64,000 nucleotides of DNA. Origin: Acestrorhynchus altus (Eukaryota; Chordata; Actinopteri; Characiformes; Acestrorhynchidae). The stretch lies in NCBI GenBank assembly GCA_034509495.1, contig CM067511.1, positions 31,655,937 through 31,719,936 on the forward strand. The letters are read 5' to 3'. The notes under the pieces were generated by a model that did no database searches, was not told where the DNA came from, and worked only from the letters and a program-made list of their open reading frames with translations. Below, in pieces: positions 56,191 through 64,000 of the stretch. Made by a program: the position numbers and the translations under genes. The stretch's first letter is position 1, and each line of letters begins with the position of its first letter.

Positions 56191-57755
56191 TAACTGATCA
56201 GATCTGAGTAGGGCTTTAGAAGAACAACGCTTGTTCTTGTCTGGGGTGGCCAGTCTGTTTCCTTCTGCTCCCAGTAAGACCTGCTTAATTGGCTCCACAT
56301 CCTCAGAGTGGAAGGATGAATGGCAACACCTGTAGATCCAGACCTGAATTGAGAGTGAAGGTTGATTTTCTCATCCTCAAATATGATGAGCTTTAATGTT
56401 TGCTTGTCCAACAGGGGGCAGCATTGGTGGTCTTGCATGGTGCCATTTTTTGACTTCTAATCTCCTCAGAAATCTAAAAATGAAGGGTGGCTCTGCAGTC
56501 TACCACTACGATCTAAGGATTGCAGGTTCGAATCCTGGGACACGTTGCTTGCCAGTGGCAGCCGGAGTTAGACGGAGAACTAAATTGGCCTGCTCTTCCT
56601 CTCTGGGTGGGTAGATGGCGCTCTCTCCCTACATCACACTCAGTCTATCAGAGCTGAAAAGGTTGAGGCCATATGTATCAGAGGAAATATATTGCTGGTC
56701 CTCACCCTGCCAGTTAACCTTCTTGACTGGCAGGTAAAGGGAGGTAGGATAGAGATGTTCTCACCATCACATCTCCAACATTTAGGGAGAGATCTGATGT
56801 GCAGACCTCAAACCCTGTAATGTGCATGTAGTCCTGCTTTGGGTTATCAGACAAAGAAGAGTAGATGGTCTGGGCTGCAGCGATGCTCACGTGGGTATTC
56901 GGTTCATCAGATTTAAAGGGCATGCATGTAGCTGGAAATGTGTTTACATGTTTTTGTTTGTTTGCTTGTTTGTTTAAGAAAATTGCAAGTCATACACTGG
57001 TTGCTGCTCAAACCTCCATGTAGGAGCACAGGTTTGACTTACAGTGTCACGTGTAAAGAAGAAAAGCTACCACCACTGTGTATAAGCTGTTAAAGGAGAT
57101 GCCTTAGTGAGGTGTCTTCCTGCTGCATGTTTTGCTGGATATGCTTCTTAATATGTCTTAATGTTTTTTTTTTGGTGCCAATACGAACAACAGCAGTTAT
57201 TTAGGCGCCGTAAACGAACCTTCTACTTCAGATGTTCACGCATTAGATAACGACTGCATACAGTATAATACAACCTGTAAACTTCACCTGAGCTGAGCAG
57301 TATTTCACAAAACATTCTCTTACAGAACCGCCTTCCTCTGACTCTGCTTCTTCAGGTTCACGGCTGGCTTGTCTGACTTTATTATGAGGCTGCGTCTCAT
57401 TATTCTGTCATTTGAATGACTCGTGTATTAAGATATAAGCAGCTACAATGTCTTAACTAGAGATGCACCGATTGCAGTTTTCTCTGCTGATTCCGATTCC
57501 CGATTTTTAAAGATACATCAGTCCGATTCAGATTTTTTTTCCCTTGTAAGGAATTTACTAGTGCATCTCCAAAAATTAGAATATGATTAAAAAGCACATT
57601 CATGATCACAGGTTTATAACAGGTAAACATTTCAAGCCTTTTTTTGGTTTTATGATTCATCTGTTTGCCTTATAGATCATAAAAAACATGAAAATCTCAA
57701 AATATTAGAACATTTTCATTCAAATTTGAACAGATTACCAATTTACCATATATGT
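56191..57755. other. Convergent intergenic/3' region, no gene
   Basis: It contains the SINE at 56484-56660 and AT-rich unique sequence. TAGAGATGCACCGATTGCAG near 57460 begins a dispersed fish repeat (GATTCCGATTCCCGATTTT). Confidence 0.4.
56484..56665 (+). mobile_element. tRNA-derived SINE, type 3
   Basis: GGGTGGCTCTGCAGTCTACC, B box GGTTCGAATCCT, body GGCAGCCGGAGTTAGACGGA, then GGGTGGGTAGATGGCGCTCT. Confidence 0.82.
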
Positions 57756-57758
57756 ATA

Positions 57759-58283
57759 CAGGGTTTGGACAATGAAACTGAAACACCTGTCATTGTATTG
57801 TGGGAGGTTTCATGGCTAAATTGGAGCAGCCTGCTGGTCAATCTTCATTAATTGCTCCAGTAAGAGCAGAGTGTGAAGGTTCAATTAGCAGGTAAGAGCA
57901 CAGTTCTGCTCAAAATACTGCAGTGAACACAACATTATGGGGGACATACCAGAGTTCAAAAGAGGACACATTGTTGGTGCACGTCTTGCTGGCGCATCTG
58001 TGACCAAGACAGCAAGTCTTTGTGATGTATCAAGAGCCACGGTATCCAGGGTAACGTCAGCACCACCAAGAAGGACCAACCACATCCAACAGGATTAACT
58101 GTGGACGTAAGAGGAAGCTGTCTGAAAGGGATGTTGGGGTGTTAACCCGGATTGTATCCAAAACAATGTCCTTCCCAAGACCAATTGACGCTGTATTGGC
58201 TGCAAAAGGAGACTCTAGTTCACCAAACTAATCAAGGTTGAAACACATCAACCAGGTGTTTCAGTTTCATTGTCCAACCCCTG
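57759..58283 (+). mobile_element. Tc1-type deletion derivative with intact terminal inverted repeats
   Basis: 525 bp element flanked by TA on both sides. The left end CAGGGTTTGGACAATGAAAC plus TGAAACACCTG is matched by the right end inverted with one mismatch over 31 bp. The interior retains part of the transposase N-terminus (FKRGHIVGARLAGASVTKTA, a helix-turn-helix, and CGRKRKLSERDVGVLTRIVS). The catalytic region is deleted. It is non-autonomous but potentially mobilisable in trans. Confidence 0.92.
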
Positions 58284-58616
58284 TATATATATATATATAG
58301 GGGAGTGCCAAGCAGACACGTAGACATCACTACACTGTACTCCAGTCTCAGACTTTCCGAGCTGTCTCAGCAGGCTCACTGACCAGAACTAATCAAAAAT
58401 CATGCCATGATGGCAAAAATGGGCACAATTGATTAACGAGGCCACAACTACCCTACTCTGTATAAATGTGTGGCATGTGTTCCTGTGAAATTACGTGTAG
58501 GTGGTACTTTAAAGTTGTAATATGATGATAGGTGGTACCTATAAAGTTTGAGAACATCTCTACTTCTGTACTTCTGCAAGACTGAATATCTGTACTTATC
58601 ATTAAAAATGACGATC

Positions 58617-58705
58617 AGGGGACTCAGAGTGGCTCAGCGGTCTAATGCTAGGTCATGCTGCTTGCCATCAGTAAGAGTGTCGAGACTCCAGACCCCGTTA
58701 GAACA
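58617..58705 (+). mobile_element. Type 3 SINE fragment
   Basis: CAGAGTGGCTCAGCGGTCTA plus ATGCTAGGTCATGCTGCTTG, with the B-box portion deleted. Confidence 0.65.
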
Positions 58706-59205
58706 GATGCAGGTCAACAGAAATACAGTAAAGATGAGAAGAATCTCTCATACTGAAGAAAGTGGTCGAGATCTTCTGAGCTGGTTTGAGGAACAAAGCT
58801 TGGTTCCAGATTTCTCCTGGATGCCCAGTCAGCACCTGGATGTGTTGAGTTCCATCATCAGCACATCTGATTAACCATCACTAAGCACTGGTTTACCAAA
58901 GCAGGTGTTGATGAGACTATTAATAACACTACACTTCCATGAGGAGAACTTTGGAGATGTTTAATGAAGACAGTGATGGAAAAGCAGGACTTTCGTTAGT
59001 GTTTATTCTAATATTAGTGTTTTACTGAGGGAATAAACTCTCACTGCTCAGATAAGATTCACATTCTCATTTACACCTGGTCTGAACATGGGACTTGGAG
59101 ACAGTACAGCTCTACAGAGTGAGGGTCTCTTATGAGTTTGTTATACGAAGGGAATAGATTTACAGATATCATATCAACTCGGCCCAAAAGCAACACTGTT
59201 GTGAT
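58706..59205. other. Unassigned sequence between the convergent genes
   Basis: The open stretch through 58548-58874 reads GRDLLSWFEEQSLVPDFSWM, which looks protein-like. It is probably an unidentified mobile-element fragment. No start or splice context. Confidence 0.3.
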
Positions 59206-59211
59206 TTTATT
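59206..59211 (-). terminator. LYRM2: Candidate LYRM2 polyadenylation signal (AATAAA)
   Basis: First AATAAA on the minus strand downstream of the LYRM2 stop, about 415 nt away. Plausible by position only. Confidence 0.35.
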
Positions 59212-59623
59212 TTGGCATTAGTGTTAAAACGGTTTAGAGGCATCGTGACATGTCTGTGGAAGGTCATTGTGTGGAAGTTTGTTGAACATTAAAAGACAAC
59301 GTTCTCTGTAAAATACTTCAAAATAAATATTTTATAAAGAAATCAAAAACGTGTTTTTTTTTCCATTTTACTTTCTCAGCCTGTTTCTAAACGAAGTGCA
59401 TTCACAAGGCTTGGACACACAAGTAACATGTAGCAGATGTAGAAGCTGATGAACCTCCAGTAGACAGTACATGTGAGGAACTTGCCAGATGAGAAATGGG
59501 CCACTCAACTCAGAGAATAACAGTTATAATACACAGTCCCAGATGACGTGGGATGAGGTTCGTGATCAAGTGACCAAAACTAGTCCAGGTTTTTTCCACT
59601 GAAGCAGGTGATCTGGTGATCTG

Positions 59624-59704
59624 CTAACTTCGTGCCAGGGAAAGTGACCTCCTCAGCTCCTGAAGATGATTGTTGGCTTGTGTGAGCATCATGCGAATAG
59701 CGTC
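59624..59704 (-). CDS. LYRM2: LYRM2 coding exon 3 and stop
   Basis: 81 nt with TAG at 59626-59624, acceptor CCATATAG|. It encodes DAIRMMLTQANNHLQELRRS plus LSLARS, matching human DTIRMMITQGNMQLKELEKT then LALAKS. It is too short to stand out as an open frame and was found by homology. Confidence 0.93.
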   Translation of the reverse strand, partial: DAIRMMLTQANNHLQELRRSLSLARS

Positions 59705-61826
59705 CTATATGGAACATGGAGAAGAAATCAGGAGGACCCTTCAGATCATGGACTGTTAATATAGTGTTCCCTGTAGCTGCCCGCATCGGATTCAAAACCT
59801 TGATGCTGACCTACAAAGCCAAAAATGGACCAGCCCCTCCATACATGATGGCAATGGTCAAAACTCAAAGCCCTTCGAGCTTCAAGTACAGCTCGGCTTG
59901 ACCCACCGTCCCTCAGAACACAAGGAAAACATGCATCCAGACTCTTTTCTGTTCTGGCACCAAAATGGTGGAACGAACTTCCCCTGAGAGTCCGAACAGC
60001 TGAGTCCCTCACTGTCTTCAAACGCAGACTGAAGACTCATCTGTTTCGGGAGGATTTAACTCCATAAAGACATTTGTTTCAACACGATCTAAGTGTGAGG
60101 AACCTCTAGATTCCAGCCTCGTCTACTAGCTAAGGATATTCCGAGTGAACAGCACAACAAAGTCGCTCTGGATAAGGGTGTCTGATAAATGCCATAAATG
60201 TAAACGTAGATGTAGTGTAGAAATATTAATATTCAATTCTGCACATCTCAAACACATCTGATTCAAATAGGCACCTGTCTAGATTAAACAGGTAAAGTCT
60301 ATATTCTATACTATACTCTATACTACAGATACTATACTATACTATACTATACTATACTACTAACGATCCATGGCCTAGACAGCCTGCGCTTAATAAGATT
60401 AAAACAGCAGGGACAGAAGGGACAGAAGATGGATCTGCTGCACTGTCACTTTTTTCTACTGGTTTTCATACCTGGTTAGTCGCCTCTTTGTTCCTTTTGA
60501 ATTCCTCTCTCGCCCAGTCCTTCAGGTATTTGCGATCTGCTTCATCTGGAACCTCGCGAATGGTCCTCAGCATACTGCGGTACAGACCCAAAACTCTCTG
60601 TCTCTGTAGAAACTGAAGAACATTGCACAGGAAATGCTTAAAAGAATGGATTCAGTTAACCACAGTTCTACATTCTGCATGTTTATGACTCAACACTGGT
60701 GTCAGCAGACGTGCAATTTACATGATATCAGATATTGGGAATCGGACACCAGACATCAGATATCGGTGTGCCCTGTATACAGCATTGGTACCTACTACTA
60801 TTTCTAAGCAATACCAATTAGAGCCTGAACCAGAATGTTAAGGGAGATCCCATATTCAAATTATACATGTACATACACTGACCGGTCATTACATCATGAC
60901 CACCTCCATGTTTCTACCCTCACTCTCCATCCTACCAGCTCCTCTGACCACAGGAGCACTCTGTAGATCTATACTTCCAGACTGTAGTTCATCTGTTTCT
61001 CTGCAGACTTTATTCTCCTCCTTTCACCCTGATCTTCAGTGATCAGGACCCCACAGGACCACCACAGAGCAGCTATTATGTGGGTGGTGGGTCATTCTCA
61101 GCACTGCAGTCACACTGACATGGTGGTGGTGTGTTAGTGTGTGTTGCTGGTACGAGTGGATCAGACACAGCAGTGCTGATGGAGTCTTTAAACCCCTCAG
61201 TGTCCAGCAAACAAATATCCAGCCGACAGCGTCCTGTGAGCACTTATGAAGGACTAGAGGATGACCAACACAAACAGAGACAGTAACGGAGACAGATAGG
61301 AGTGTCCAATAGAGAGGACAGTGTTTAGACTCTTCTGGGACAATCCAACTCCTCACCTGTTTATACAAAGATCTATTATATAATAATAAATAATCAACAA
61401 AATGATCATATAAATGAAAAATAAACTCATTAAGTTCAATTAAATATTATTAGAAAGGTGTTCTTCTACACTGTGGGAATTATATATTACTTTTATATGA
61501 ACAAACCTAGAAAATATTAATTAATTATAACTATAATTAAATAAATAAGTATATGCCCTCACATGTTTATACATCTATTAAATAAAAATAAAATAATAAA
61601 AAACAATGAAATAAAATAAAATAAAAAATGTTTATCCCCTCACATGTTTATACAGACATATTATATAATTAATAATAAATAAATACTGATCATATAAACT
61701 CATTAAATTATTATTCATTATTAAACAGGAGTCACTAAAACCAAACTAAAAATAATAATAATAATAATAATAATGAGAGCCCGGTACCTGTCTGAGGGTC
61801 AGGGTAGAAGAGGACAGTCTGGACAT
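59624..61826 (-). CDS. LYRM2: LYR motif-containing protein 2, three coding exons
   Basis: Joined on the minus strand: 61826-61788, 60612-60472, 59704-59624. That gives 261 nt, 86 residues plus TAG (human has 88). All junctions are phase 0 with AG and GT. Exon 1 starts MSRLSSSTLTLRQ (human MAASRLPPATLTLKQ). Exon 2 carries the LYR motif in FLQRQRVLGLYRSMLRTI and the family signature DRKYLKDWAREEFKRNKEAT. Exon 3 gives DAIRMMLTQANNHLQELRRS. Known family: LYR proteins are small mitochondrial matrix proteins that bind the acyl carrier protein, and LYRM2 has been linked to respiratory complex I. The gene is convergent with ANKRD6, as in human. Confidence 0.95.
59755..60215 (+). mobile_element. L2-type LINE 3' end in LYRM2 intron 2 (antisense to LYRM2)
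   Basis: The plus strand reads the C-terminus of an L2-like ORF2: IGFKTLMLTYKAKNGPAPPY, then after a frame change HASRLFSVLAPKWWNELPLR and VRTAESLTVFKRRLKTHLF. The 3' tail is GTCGCTCTGGATAAGGGTGT plus CTGATAAATGCCATAAATG. The 5' part is truncated and the frame is broken. Confidence 0.9.
60303..60360 (+). repeat. ACTAT pentanucleotide repeat
   Basis: ACTATACTATACTATACTAT preceded by degenerate copies. Confidence 0.9.
60472..60612 (-). CDS. LYRM2: LYRM2 coding exon 2, LYR motif
   Basis: 141 nt, 47 codons, phase 0, between TTCTTCAG| and CAG|GTATGA. It contains the Leu-Tyr-Arg triad at GLYRSM and the conserved KYLKDWAREEFKRN block. Confidence 0.96.
60875..61350 (+). mobile_element. Foldback element family, copy 9, in LYRM2 intron 1
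   Basis: The left terminus TACACTGACCGGTCATTACA plus TCATGACCACCTCCATG, then TTTCACCCTGATCTTCAGTG plus ATCAGGACCCCACAGGACCA, CATTCTCAGCACTGCAGTCA and GGTACGAGTGGATCAGACAC. The centre is diverged at 61200-61345. Confidence 0.85.
61375..61770. repeat. AT-rich low-complexity sequence in LYRM2 intron 1
   Basis: Tandem-like paragraphs of AAATAAAATAATAA, and a partially repeated phrase CCTCACATGTTTATACA at 61558 and 61639. Ends in an AAT repeat at 61751-61774 beside exon 1. Confidence 0.7.
61788..61826 (-). CDS. LYRM2: LYRM2 coding exon 1
   Basis: 13 codons, MSRLSSSTLTLRQ, then donor |GTACC. The chosen ATG gives the human-like N-terminus. Two further in-frame ATGs lie upstream (one extends the protein by MFWTDGCFK), so a longer N-terminus is possible but is not conserved. 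Confidence 0.9.
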
Positions 61827-61844
61827 TTTAAAACAACCGTCTGT

Positions 61845-61960
61845 CCAAAACATGTCCTTCTTCTTCCCCTGTCCATGTTCCACATTCAGAGGTCCAATGT
61901 CGCCCCCAAGCGTCCCGGAGCGGAAGCACAGAGCACACATTCGAGCCACATCATTACCAC
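61845..61960 (-). promoter_or_regulatory. LYRM2: Candidate LYRM2 promoter/leader
   Basis: Just upstream of the LYRM2 start the minus strand has a GC-richer patch with CTTCCGCTCCGGGACG, containing an ETS/GABP-type CTTCCG core, and an inverted CCAAT box (GACATTGGAC). Both are typical of TATA-less promoters of nuclear genes for mitochondrial proteins. There is no TATA box. The 31 bp minisatellite begins directly behind it. Confidence 0.4.
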
Positions 61961-61989
61961 CAGCGGTGGTTTGGCGCTTATGGCTCTTT

Positions 61990-62290
61990 GGTCACGTTTG
62001 GCCCTTGCAGCTTATATGTGAGTCACGTTTGGCCCTTGTAGCTCATATGTGAGTCACGTTTGTCCCTTGCGGCTCATATGTGAGTCACGTTTGTCCCTTG
62101 CGGCTCATACGTGGGTCACGTTTGGCCCTTATGGCTCATACGTGGGTCACGTTTGGCCCTTGCAGCTCATATGTGGGTCACGTTTGGCCCTTATGTCTCA
62201 TATGTGGGTCACGTTTGGCCCTCGCGGCTCATATGTGGGTCACGTTTGGCCCTTATGTCTCAGACGTTGGGCACGTTTAGCACTTACAGC
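61990..62290 (+). repeat. 31 bp minisatellite upstream of LYRM2, ten units
   Basis: Unit GTCACGTTTGGCCCTTGCGG plus CTCATATGTGG. Starts at 61991, 62022, 62053, 62084, 62115, 62146, 62177, 62208, 62239 and (degenerate) 62270 are exactly 31 bp apart. It lies 165-465 bp upstream of the LYRM2 start codon. Confidence 0.95.
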
Positions 62291-62459
62291 TCGGATTAGA
62301 GCATAAGGTGTCCTAACCTTTTCCTCACAAGACATTGCAGATTAAATGTCCATATGTTTAAAAGTCCAACTTTTTCACATGACCCTTACTTCAAAAAAAT
62401 TCAAAATAAAAAATACAAAAAAACCTGGTGAAGAGAGAACGTGTGACAGAGGAAGGGAG

Positions 62460-63047
62460 CTTGCCCTTAGGTTTATTTCCTACACCAACAGAATTGACAA
62501 TGAAGAAAAAAAAAAAAAAAATGTACAAAAATGTACACTGCATAATTTATAAATACATTTGAGTGTATAAATTAGAAAATACACAGAAGGCTAATAATAC
62601 AATTCACACAATTCTCTCTATGAATAACCTCAAATCTAGCTGTCAGTTCAATCGACGGGCTAACGAGTTACACCCTCGTGTTTTTTGGTGTAACGAGTGT
62701 AAAAGGAAAGGCACAGCAATAGAAAAATTAATAAATTGACCAATCCCTGCACAGCCCACTCAAGGTCAGATCAGAGAAAGAGACCTACCCAAATCATAAA
62801 TTAACATGTCATTTGTGAAGAAGGCATGATGAAGCTAATCGTTGCCACTAGTGTCCTTGTTTTACAGCGGTTTTAAATAAATTAAGGCTTAAAATGGTGT
62901 GTCCAGAAAAGCACACGGTGTCCGTACATTCTCGTTCGTTCTGACCGCACTGTTGAGGAGTGCAATCTAAATGCTGAATAAATTATACACAACCTTACGT
63001 AGTGTAAAAGCAGACGTAAAACCGTACCAACAAAGGAGTGGGAGGCT

Positions 63048-63081
<34 letters not shown>

Positions 63082-63105
63082 GACAATCTGCCCCCTCTCC
63101 CCCAA
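62460..63105 (-). other. LATS1: Probable LATS1 3' UTR
   Basis: Sequence following the LATS1 stop. It has a CA repeat at about 63050-63078, then AT-rich unique sequence. A minus-strand AATAAA lies at 62477-62472. No other gene is evident between here and the LYRM2 upstream region. Confidence 0.35.
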
Positions 63106-63609
63106 CTAAACATAGACCAAATCCCGCCCCTGTGCCTGTCCTTGTGCCCCCTGGATGGGTTTCTCAGGCTCCTCCCCCTCCTCATCATAGCCATCATACC
63201 CAATGGGCTTGGGGCAGCTGTATGGGTGGCCATTATCGTCGAAGAAGCGGCGGAAGGTAAACTCGTAGAAGGCGTGCTCCGGATGCTTGCCGTTCTTGAA
63301 CCAGCCGTTCAGCGTGTCGTTGTGGTTACCGTCGTCATCGCTCCACAGCTTGTCGGGGTCAACGGGGTCAAAGTTGGATGTGTCTGTGCAGTGCGTGATT
63401 TTAGGGATGTAGGGCGCTGGGTGGTGCTGCTGTCGCAGGTCGATTGAGAAGTCGATGTTTTTGAAGAAAGGGTGGGCTTTGATCTCATCTGCGCCGTTCT
63501 TCCCAAGCCGGTCCTCGGGCCCACGACACAGCTTCACAATCAGGTCCGACGCCTCTGGACTCAGTTTTGCCAGCAGAGGGATGTGCAGTGTTGTCTGCCA
63601 GTTTATCAC
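63106..63609 (-). CDS. LATS1: LATS1 kinase, terminal coding exon (partial gene)
   Basis: 504 nt, 167 residues plus TAG, acceptor TCTTTCAG| at 63610. It begins VINWQTTLHIP and covers the end of the AGC-family kinase domain (LSPEASDLIVKLCRGPEDRL, then GKNGADEIKAHPFF), then the AGC tail. The hydrophobic motif is FYEFTFRRFF; its Thr, residue 118 of this fragment, matches the site phosphorylated by MST1/2. The end is RDLVYV, as in human LATS1. FDPVDPDKLW and the RDLVYV end favour LATS1 over LATS2. LATS1 is the Hippo kinase that phosphorylates YAP/TAZ. Upstream exons lie beyond the right edge. Confidence 0.95.
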   Translation of the reverse strand: MINWQTTLHIPLLAKLSPEASDLIVKLCRGPEDRLGKNGADEIKAHPFFKNIDFSIDLRQQHHPAPYIPKITHCTDTSNFDPVDPDKLWSDDDGNHNDTLNGWFKNGKHPEHAFYEFTFRRFFDDNGHPYSCPKPIGYDGYDEEGEEPEKPIQGAQGQAQGRDLVYV

Positions 63610-64000
63610 CTGAAAGACAGAGAAACTATACTCATTTAATAGTATTCTTTAAATGTTTATATTAAACTCTAAGGTTGGGCGATATAACAAAAACTCAATG
63701 ATGACATGATGAAACACTACCTACATACAATTTAAAGCATCAGTGTTCATTCATAATAACAGAAATACAACATGCTGTATGTTTAAATAGAAACCTGTAA
63801 TCACAACGTTTCTACGACAGGGAAGGCAACTCGGCTCCTGGAGTGCCACGCTCCTGCACAGCTTTCTGCTCCTCCTGTTCAAGCACACCTGATCCTGCCA
63901 GGTTTAGTAGGTCGGTTAGAGAAGGGAAACTATGCCGCAAGCTGGCACTCCAGAATCAGGGTTGCCTACCCCTGTTCTATGGTGTAATTTGAACACTCTA
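63610..64000 (-). other. LATS1: LATS1 intron, partial
   Basis: Sequence upstream of the terminal LATS1 exon. It includes TTGGGCGATATAAC (63675), the start of a dispersed repeat, and the hAT-like element. No further LATS1 exon before the window edge. Confidence 0.7.
63815..63985 (-). mobile_element. hAT-like MITE in LATS1 intron
   Basis: GCACACCTGATCCTGCCAGG plus TTTAGTAGGTCGGTTAGAG and the end GGGTTGCCTACCCCTG (reverse of the hAT-like CAGGGGTAGGCA terminus). The family also occurs at 43870. Confidence 0.65.

Noticed and set aside
62049..62306. Repetitive frames with WVTFGP/GHVWPL peptides upstream of LYRM2
   Set aside because: The 31 bp minisatellite is not a multiple of three, so all three frames cycle through the same peptides; not a gene.
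63106..63609. LATS2 rather than LATS1
   Set aside because: The segment FDPVDPDKLWSDDD and the C-terminal RDLVYV fit LATS1; LATS2 differs in both.

Overview
This is vertebrate nuclear DNA, almost certainly from a teleost fish. It has intron-split genes with GT/AG splice sites, very dense CA/TG and CT microsatellites, several tRNA-derived SINE families of the kind common in ray-finned fish, Tc1/mariner and hAT debris, and L2-type and other non-LTR retrotransposon tails. An otophysan (characin, catfish or knifefish relative) is my best guess from the SINE types, but the species cannot be fixed from the window. There are no bacterial, organellar or CRISPR features.

Three protein-coding genes are supported. 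(1) ANKRD6 (Diversin), plus strand: fifteen coding exons between 34314 and 55305 give an uninterrupted 769-residue protein. All splice sites were read by hand. Six consecutive exons are exactly 99 nt, one ankyrin repeat each, and every coding intron is phase 0 except the last. (2) LYRM2, minus strand, three coding exons between 61826 and 59624, giving 86 residues; it converges tail to tail on ANKRD6. (3) The terminal coding exon of LATS1, minus strand, 63609 to 63106; the rest of that gene lies beyond the right edge. Diversin acts in Wnt/planar cell polarity signalling, LATS1 is the Hippo kinase, and LYRM2 is a small mitochondrial LYR protein. No functional link between them is implied by position.

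Layout. 1-34120 holds no coding exon that I can support. It is either the long 5' non-coding part of ANKRD6 or intergenic DNA, filled with SINEs, transposon relics and several clear minisatellites: 50, 67, 28 and 58 bp units, the 58 bp unit forming two arrays in opposite orientation about 1.4 kb apart. 34121-55305 is ANKRD6, whose introns carry foldback elements, Tc1/mariner relics and microsatellites lying right against several 3' splice sites. 55306-59623 is the convergent 3' region, with a 525 bp Tc1-type deletion derivative that keeps both terminal repeats. 59624-61826 is LYRM2, with an L2 tail in intron 2. 61827-63105 holds the LYRM2 promoter, a 31 bp minisatellite and probably the LATS1 3' UTR.

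The observations most worth a second look are: microsatellites serving as or abutting the splice-acceptor tracts of frame-neutral ankyrin exons; complementary GU and AC tracts on both sides of one ANKRD6 exon; two perfect acceptor-donor junctions that look like recursive splice sites in the 5' region; the inverted 58 bp arrays; a multi-copy foldback element family; and LATS1 sitting beside LYRM2, which is not the human gene order. No wholly new biological system was recognised.
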